From positions 1,054,001 to 1,118,000 of the forward strand of contig OX337240.1 of NCBI GenBank assembly GCA_946965045.2: a stretch of DNA of 64,000 nucleotides, given 5' to 3'. Source of the stretch: Epithemia pelagica. Lineage: Eukaryota; Bacillariophyta; Bacillariophyceae; Surirellales; Surirellaceae. This document shows positions 59,304-64,000 of this stretch, piece by piece; within the stretch, counting starts at the first letter, position 1; the number at the start of each line of letters is the position of its first letter. The notes beneath the pieces were generated by a model. It was not told where the DNA came from and ran no database searches. It saw only the letters and a program-made list of their open reading frames with translations. A program made the translations under genes and the position numbers.

Positions 59304-61130
59304 ATGGTGAACGATTGGAAACGACGATCCAGAGGGACAAGGACCAGGATGATACTTCCATCATTCGCATTGCTGTTGGCCGTGTTGCCATGGACGGTGC
59401 ATGCCTGGACGACGACAAGTCCAGGAATGGGACGGTCGTCCTCCCTGTCATTGTCGTCATCATCAACTTCTGCTTCATCCTCCAGTACTACTCTTGTGCG
59501 ATTGGAGGCCACGGCCAAGTCGGCACCATCAACGACAACCACACACTATTATTCGACCCTGTTGGATGGACCCTGTTGGACCTCGTTGCAAGCTCGGTGG
59601 GCGTCTACCAACAACAATAACGACCCAAAAAAGAAGAACCAACAGGCTTCCAAGGTGGGCCAGTTGCAACTGGTGACGGGCCTTTTATCCGACGATGGAA
59701 CGCGAGTCATTGGAATGCCCGTTCCCAAAGAGGAGAACGACCACAATGACCATGACGTGGGAGTGTCTTTGCAATCGGGAGAAGTCTTGCAGGCAGATTC
59801 CGTGGCCCGTCTGCCGTCCCAGTTGTCCGCGGATCAAGCGGCCGTCACGTATGCTCATGTATTGACTCATGTGCATTCGGTTCTGTCGGTCGTGGAGGGT
59901 GTGGGAGGGAGTCCCAGCAGCACGGTGGCAACACCTCCTCGTCATGTTGTGATTGTGGGGGGCAATGTCGATGCCATTCACGCCGCACAAGCCTTGCACA
60001 GGTTGGGTTCGGATGTGACGGTCGTTTCGACCACATCGCCCAAAGTGCAACCCCTCTCTTCCACCACCGACAACAACAACAACAACAAGGCCACACTGAC
60101 GGTCACCGATCCTTCCATGGGAGATGTGGGATTTGCCCAAGCCCTGGGAACCTTTGATGCCCTGTTGGATACTCTGGGCAATGAACAGGGATCCTTGGAT
60201 CCTACTTCCTCCTCGGTTGTGGCCTTGTTGAAGGAACGTCATGGCTGTGCCACGTACATTTCCACTTGTACCCACGCCCAAGAATTGATGGCCAAAGAGG
60301 GTGTCTTGTGGGGACCGGGCAAGGTCAAACACTATCATTCGCAATTGCTATCGTCCACCACCACCACGATGGTCGCGCCTCCTCCTCACATTGGTGCCAC
60401 GGTGCAAACCTTGTTGCAAGCCGGTCTTGTGTGGACCGCCCAGAATTCCGCCAAACAACGACAAGAACAACCATCCACGCCCCAGGTTCGTTCGTGGGAT
60501 TTGGCACGGTACATGGAAACCACCTTGTGGCCCAGTGACAATCGAGGAACGGCCACCACACGCTATGGCTTTCCCGTCCCGGGCACCACCAGTTTTGATG
60601 ATAATGACGAGGATGAGGATGACGACGAGGAAATGATTTTGGAACCACCCTTGACGGCGGGTCGCATCTCGACTACCACATCCGATAACGACCGCACCAG
60701 CAGCACGAGTGGTACCACGATTGTGTCCAAATCCCCCTACATTCGTCGCATGGATACGGTACGGGAATTGCAACGCATTGAGGAGGAACAATTGGATTGT
60801 GTCTTGTTTTTGTCGGCCAAATTTTGTCGCGCTTGCAAAAAAGTGCAACTGCCCTACAATACCATGGCTCGACGACGACACAATCAAGAGGCGTCTTCCC
60901 AGGACGACGACAACAACAAAACGTCCCTCGTGTTTTGTCAAGCCGAAGCTTCGGGTCACGCTGGCAAACTGGTCGGTCGAGCCTTGGGCATTGATGCCGT
61001 TCCAACCTTTGTCTTGTATCGACAAGGACAACGATATGGCGATCCACTCTCCATTACGCGACTTCCTTCGAGCCAATTGGAACAAGCCCTCGAGGCACTG
61101 TTGGATGGAAGTGAACCGCCCGCGCCGTAA
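59304..61130 (+). CDS. Plastid-targeted Rossmann + thioredoxin-domain protein
   Basis: 608 residues from ATG 59304; an alternative start at 59349 puts a signal peptide (MILPSFALLLAVLPWTVHA) at the very N-terminus, followed by W-T-T, the diatom A-W plastid-import context. After a Ser-rich region comes a nucleotide-binding-like segment (PPRHVVIVGGNVDAIHAAQA...GSDVTVVST, a G-x-G-x-x-A-like fold, though the glycine pattern is not perfect). It also has a low-complexity insert (NDEDEDDDEEM), and a C-terminal thioredoxin domain (about 490-600) with VLFLSAKFCRACKKVQ, an active CRAC pair, and DAVPTFVLYRQG with cis-Pro. A fusion of a dinucleotide-binding region and a thioredoxin suggests a plastid redox switch. 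Not a known NTR-type enzyme. Confidence 0.8.
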   Translation: MVNDWKRRSRGTRTRMILPSFALLLAVLPWTVHAWTTTSPGMGRSSSLSLSSSSTSASSSSTTLVRLEATAKSAPSTTTTHYYSTLLDGPCWTSLQARWASTNNNNDPKKKNQQASKVGQLQLVTGLLSDDGTRVIGMPVPKEENDHNDHDVGVSLQSGEVLQADSVARLPSQLSADQAAVTYAHVLTHVHSVLSVVEGVGGSPSSTVATPPRHVVIVGGNVDAIHAAQALHRLGSDVTVVSTTSPKVQPLSSTTDNNNNNKATLTVTDPSMGDVGFAQALGTFDALLDTLGNEQGSLDPTSSSVVALLKERHGCATYISTCTHAQELMAKEGVLWGPGKVKHYHSQLLSSTTTTMVAPPPHIGATVQTLLQAGLVWTAQNSAKQRQEQPSTPQVRSWDLARYMETTLWPSDNRGTATTRYGFPVPGTTSFDDNDEDEDDDEEMILEPPLTAGRISTTTSDNDRTSSTSGTTIVSKSPYIRRMDTVRELQRIEEEQLDCVLFLSAKFCRACKKVQLPYNTMARRRHNQEASSQDDDNNKTSLVFCQAEASGHAGKLVGRALGIDAVPTFVLYRQGQRYGDPLSITRLPSSQLEQALEALLDGSEPPAP

Positions 61131-61431
61131 CGCACGCACAATGACCAACCAACCACAACAACCCAATTCAGAGGACAAAACACAACTGCCGGGTCCTGCA
61201 GACCTCACAACTACACTGTATTATAGACAGATTCTAGCCGCAACAGCGGACCTAGTAGTAGCACGCGACAAAAAATGTCTTTTTCGTTCCTATGCATTCT
61301 ACAGGCGTGGAGACCTCCACCGGCTGGGATTTGCGCATGGAACGGATTGGACTACTAGGTAGGTTATTCCCGTTCCCAAATATTTGTGTCTACTCTCTAC
61401 GTATTCAAAGCAAGGTTCCATCCATCATTGG
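61131..61431. other. Intergenic between convergent genes
   Basis: About 300 bases. No feature recognised. Confidence 0.4.
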
Positions 61432-62925
61432 TCACGCTGATGTTTCGTACCCAAACCAGGCATGATTCTGTACCGTGGTGGCATTCAATCGCTCCTGGGG
61501 ACGGACCAACATGAAATTGAGGAGCAAATCTTGGTAACATTGACTGCCGTCTCGCTTCATGAACTGCTCCCGGTAAAAGTCCATATCGGAATACATGTCA
61601 TCACGAAATTCCTCAGCCTTGTCTTCGACAAAGGAATTGTAGATATTCGTCCAATTACGGTCAAAACCGCCCATTAACTCACAGAGCGAGGCCCCCGCCG
61701 ACCAAACATCGGCCAAGGCCGCATCAAACACTTGAGGTACGCAGACTTCGGGAGAAAAAAACCGTTTCGTTCCCCGCATAGAACCACCCTCGACTTCTAC
61801 GACCCCATTTTGACTCGCCGGGTTGTGCACACAAAGTCCAAAATCACACAATTGCACATTCTGATGGGTAATGGTTCCGGATTCTGGACGGATGAGCAGA
61901 ATATTATCTGGTTTCACATCCATGTGAGCAAAGCATTGGGAATGAACAAATTCCAATGCTTTCAGTACTCCGACCATGATTTCGCGAACGTCCCTCTCCG
62001 ACAGGATTGTACGTATGCTGTATTCATGGACATCCATCCATGCCTTTTCAAACACCATGTAAAACTTTTCTGTCGTATGAAACGTTGCCTTGAGCTTAAC
62101 AATGTTGTCATGCGAGCACAAGGTCTGAAGAGCACAAACTTCACAGTCCAGTTGTTTTATGGATTCATAATCATCGAGATGTTTTTTCAAAATTTTTTTA
62201 ATGGCAAACTCCTCGTTCGAGGAATGGGTGGTTGCAGCAAACACAAAGCCCATATGGCCATCTGCGAGTAGATCCAACAGTTGGTACCTTCCAATCGACG
62301 AATCACTTTCCGGCATGCCATCATCCATTGGACAGAGACTGGGAAACTCTGGAACGTACCAGGTTCTATGGTGAAAACAAAGCACTGCACATCGTTTGGT
62401 CAGCTGTTTATTCCGAGAATCCAAAGAGTGATTCTCCTCTTCGAGACGGTTCACCTGTTTGGCCAGTCGTTGCACTTGTGCACGAGCAAACTTGATCTGT
62501 TCCTTGGCTTGATCGTTCTTCACCTGCAGCGTATACTTTCGATCTTGTGAAACTTGATAAAGTTTGTGCATATCGGCCAACTTGTTCTTGTGACGAGAGC
62601 ATTGCGCTCTTTCTTCCGCATATCGCTCTTCCAGCATTTCGACTGTAGATTCCTGAGCACGAATCATCTCAATCAAAGTCTGACGACTTGTCTTGTGCAA
62701 GAGTTTAGTCTTGGCCTCCTGTTGGTCCAATCCAGGCTGTTCCTTCAAAGAGCGACTCTTGCGTTTCCATAGCTTCATCGGCCAAGAAGGGCGTTCTCTC
62801 TTGGGAGGTTTGTTCTGGGAGGAGGACATGGAAACGGCCTTTTCCGCTGTTGCTGTAGTGGAATCCATTGGCGCACTGGCAACCGATCCTCCAGACGACT
62901 CCTCGTCGCAAGGTTCAGGAATCAT
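61432..62925 (-). CDS. Ser/Thr protein kinase with N-terminal coiled coil
   Basis: 497 residues, single exon, start ATG 62925. The N-terminus is acidic, then basic, followed by a long coiled coil (about 85-178: ...EERYAEERAQCSRHKNKLAD...EEENHSLDSRNKQL). The kinase domain spans about 213-495. The Gly loop is non-standard (LLADGHMGFVF), the VAIK Lys is in FAIKKI (Lys 243), the catalytic loop reads HMDVKPDN (Asp 336), DFG is at 361-363, and the activation segment ends RFFSPEV. Arg of HRD is Met, so this is a non-RD kinase. All catalytic Lys/Asp residues are present, so activity is likely. The subfamily was not recognised; calcium/calmodulin-type or CAMK-like cannot be assigned. Confidence 0.85.
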   Translation of the reverse strand: MIPEPCDEESSGGSVASAPMDSTTATAEKAVSMSSSQNKPPKRERPSWPMKLWKRKSRSLKEQPGLDQQEAKTKLLHKTSRQTLIEMIRAQESTVEMLEERYAEERAQCSRHKNKLADMHKLYQVSQDRKYTLQVKNDQAKEQIKFARAQVQRLAKQVNRLEEENHSLDSRNKQLTKRCAVLCFHHRTWYVPEFPSLCPMDDGMPESDSSIGRYQLLDLLADGHMGFVFAATTHSSNEEFAIKKILKKHLDDYESIKQLDCEVCALQTLCSHDNIVKLKATFHTTEKFYMVFEKAWMDVHEYSIRTILSERDVREIMVGVLKALEFVHSQCFAHMDVKPDNILLIRPESGTITHQNVQLCDFGLCVHNPASQNGVVEVEGGSMRGTKRFFSPEVCVPQVFDAALADVWSAGASLCELMGGFDRNWTNIYNSFVEDKAEEFRDDMYSDMDFYREQFMKRDGSQCYQDLLLNFMLVRPQERLNATTVQNHAWFGYETSA

Positions 62926-64000
62926 GAATGTAGATGCAACAAGATGAATCGTCCGTTTCCTGTTAGTCGTTGGGTCTGTCGTCTCGTTCTCGTTGTCTTG
63001 TCCTTGCTGATTTTATGTGTGGTTGAGATAGTGTCCACAAACGACAAATGAATGGGAAAGCCCACACTGGAAATATGGCAGTACGGAGTTCCACCTGCGG
63101 TTCATTCTCCCTCGTTGGTCCTTTCTTTTTAACGAGATCGGTTCCCATTCTACTTTTTGGTCACGACACGAATGGGATGCCAAACCGTGCGATTCTGTGG
63201 GTAGAGTGCTCTCCAGTCTGCTCGTCCGACTCCAGGCAACGCCCGTCCCTCAAACAGAGGTGCAGAGCGTATGCGTCTGCGACAAAAGTTTGCCTTCGGC
63301 ATGACTCCAAGCATGGTCGCAGGAGACCAACAAAGGTGCGCTCTTCCATTGCGGATGGCATCTTGAGGACAACGGGATCCATATCCACTTCATCCAAGAC
63401 ATCAAACATGGACAGATGAGCTAGCTTTCGGATGAGCCGTCACTCACGGTGGGTCATCGTCTGACAGGAAGACAAAACAAACTCACCAAAGAGATGTGAC
63501 ACAGAGAATCTCATATCTTTAAGTATTGTACAATTTTAACAGTCAGTGACAGATTTCCGCGCGAGCAGGTTACATATCACCGGAAAATTCGGACCACAAA
63601 AGCGTTCATGTCGATGTCAATGGATCAGCAATCAGCATCCGTGCGTCTCATCCAACAAATGTGTGCTATATGGAGAATATGGACCTACCATCTACCATCG
63701 GAAAGAGACAACCTTTGTTGCCAAGGTTTCGTACGCGTAAGCGACTGCGATTCTCTTATCATGATGTTGTGCGTAGATCGATCGATGGAGAGGAAAGATG
63801 CGATACCGCAAAGACTACAAGGAGGGTGAGTGATCAGCCGTATATTAGATTCGTCACTCGATCCCCATAAGATGGCATAAGATGGCATTCTGCAAATGTA
63901 TCGATCCTCCATGCCTCTACTCGTAGACAACAATCATGTTACGGAATAAACTCCGAACAAGTCTAAAACCCAGAGTTACGGCACAGACAAGGGATTACCC
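62926..64000. other. Window end: mostly unassigned, ~1.1 kb
   Basis: Upstream of the kinase gene, so it includes its promoter. Apart from the weak minus-strand frame listed separately, no gene is supported to the window edge. A short direct repeat (ATAAGATGGC) occurs at 63868 and 63878. Confidence 0.5.
63161..63409 (-). CDS. Possible small ORF or single exon
   Basis: 82 codons from ATG 63409 to a stop at 63161 (MFDVLDEVDMDPVVLKMPS ...). Composition is balanced, with CLESCRRQTF and a Leu-rich middle, and not low-complexity. It has no homology I recognise, and it could be one exon of a gene with other exons upstream or outside this window, or chance. Confidence 0.25.
   Translation of the reverse strand: MFDVLDEVDMDPVVLKMPSAMEERTFVGLLRPCLESCRRQTFVADAYALHLCLRDGRCLESDEQTGEHSTHRIARFGIPFVS

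Noticed and set aside
60348-61208. 286-codon minus-strand frame opposite the Rossmann-thioredoxin gene
   Set aside because: Antisense shadow; the plus strand has the thioredoxin CRAC motif and a plastid signal.
1-64000. CRISPR arrays, bacterial operons, rRNA or tRNA genes
   Set aside because: No regularly spaced repeats, no polycistronic layout, and no tRNA/rRNA-like segment was found by eye; the window is eukaryotic nuclear DNA. A tRNAscan/Rfam run would be needed to exclude small RNA genes.

Overview
The window is nuclear DNA of a stramenopile alga, most likely a raphid pennate diatom. Three kinds of evidence support this. Several proteins carry bipartite plastid presequences, with a signal peptide followed by an A-F, G-F or A-W cleavage context. 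One gene is an LHC-type antenna protein. Most genes are intron-poor, with short GT-AG introns of about 46 to 300 nt. The species cannot be fixed from sequence alone. Gene positions given here include exon joins that I derived by hand from reading frame, splice motifs and protein continuity.

Layout, left to right. 0.8-1.0 kb: a long foldback inverted repeat directly abutting a TRM13-type tRNA methyltransferase gene (to 2.76 kb). 3.3-5.3 kb: a coiled-coil protein ending in a degenerate retroelement-integrase zinc-binding domain. 5.8 and 7.5 kb: a small membrane protein and a J-like protein without HPD. 9.7-10.9 kb: ribosomal protein eL19. 11.3-12.9 kb: an LHC-like protein with a long acidic N-terminal extension. 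13.2-30.9 kb: three 7-transmembrane receptor-like genes on the minus strand (two class-C-like paralogues with the same unusual ectodomain, and one of a different 7TM family). Between the first and the others lies a damaged DIRS-order (tyrosine recombinase) retrotransposon at about 17.2-24.7 kb.

32.8-41.4 kb: a RuvX/YqgF-like protein with an altered active site, a plastid PDZ protein, a nitronate monooxygenase, a divergent pair of secreted beta-rich paralogues, and a mitochondrial Gfo/Idh/MocA-like oxidoreductase. 41.4-42.0 kb and 49.2-50.6 kb: two non-autonomous elements with long terminal inverted repeats. 42.3-52.4 kb: a type II membrane protein resembling a glycosyltransferase, a MOV10/SDE3/UPF1-type helicase in four exons, a diatom-type short protein, and an SGNH-esterase-like type II membrane protein. 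52.9-62.9 kb: TRAPPC3/BET3, an armadillo-repeat protein, a thioredoxin-fold membrane protein without CXXC, a WW-like/TM protein, a plastid-targeted Rossmann plus thioredoxin protein, and a coiled-coil Ser/Thr kinase.

Housekeeping genes (TRM13, eL19, TRAPPC3) sit among lineage-specific membrane, plastid and receptor genes. There is no sign of an operon or a single pathway cluster. The most unusual parts are the receptor family with a non-Venus-flytrap ectodomain, one copy of which carries two isolated in-frame stops, and the set of familiar folds (J domain, YqgF, SGNH, thioredoxin) that appear to have lost their catalytic signatures.
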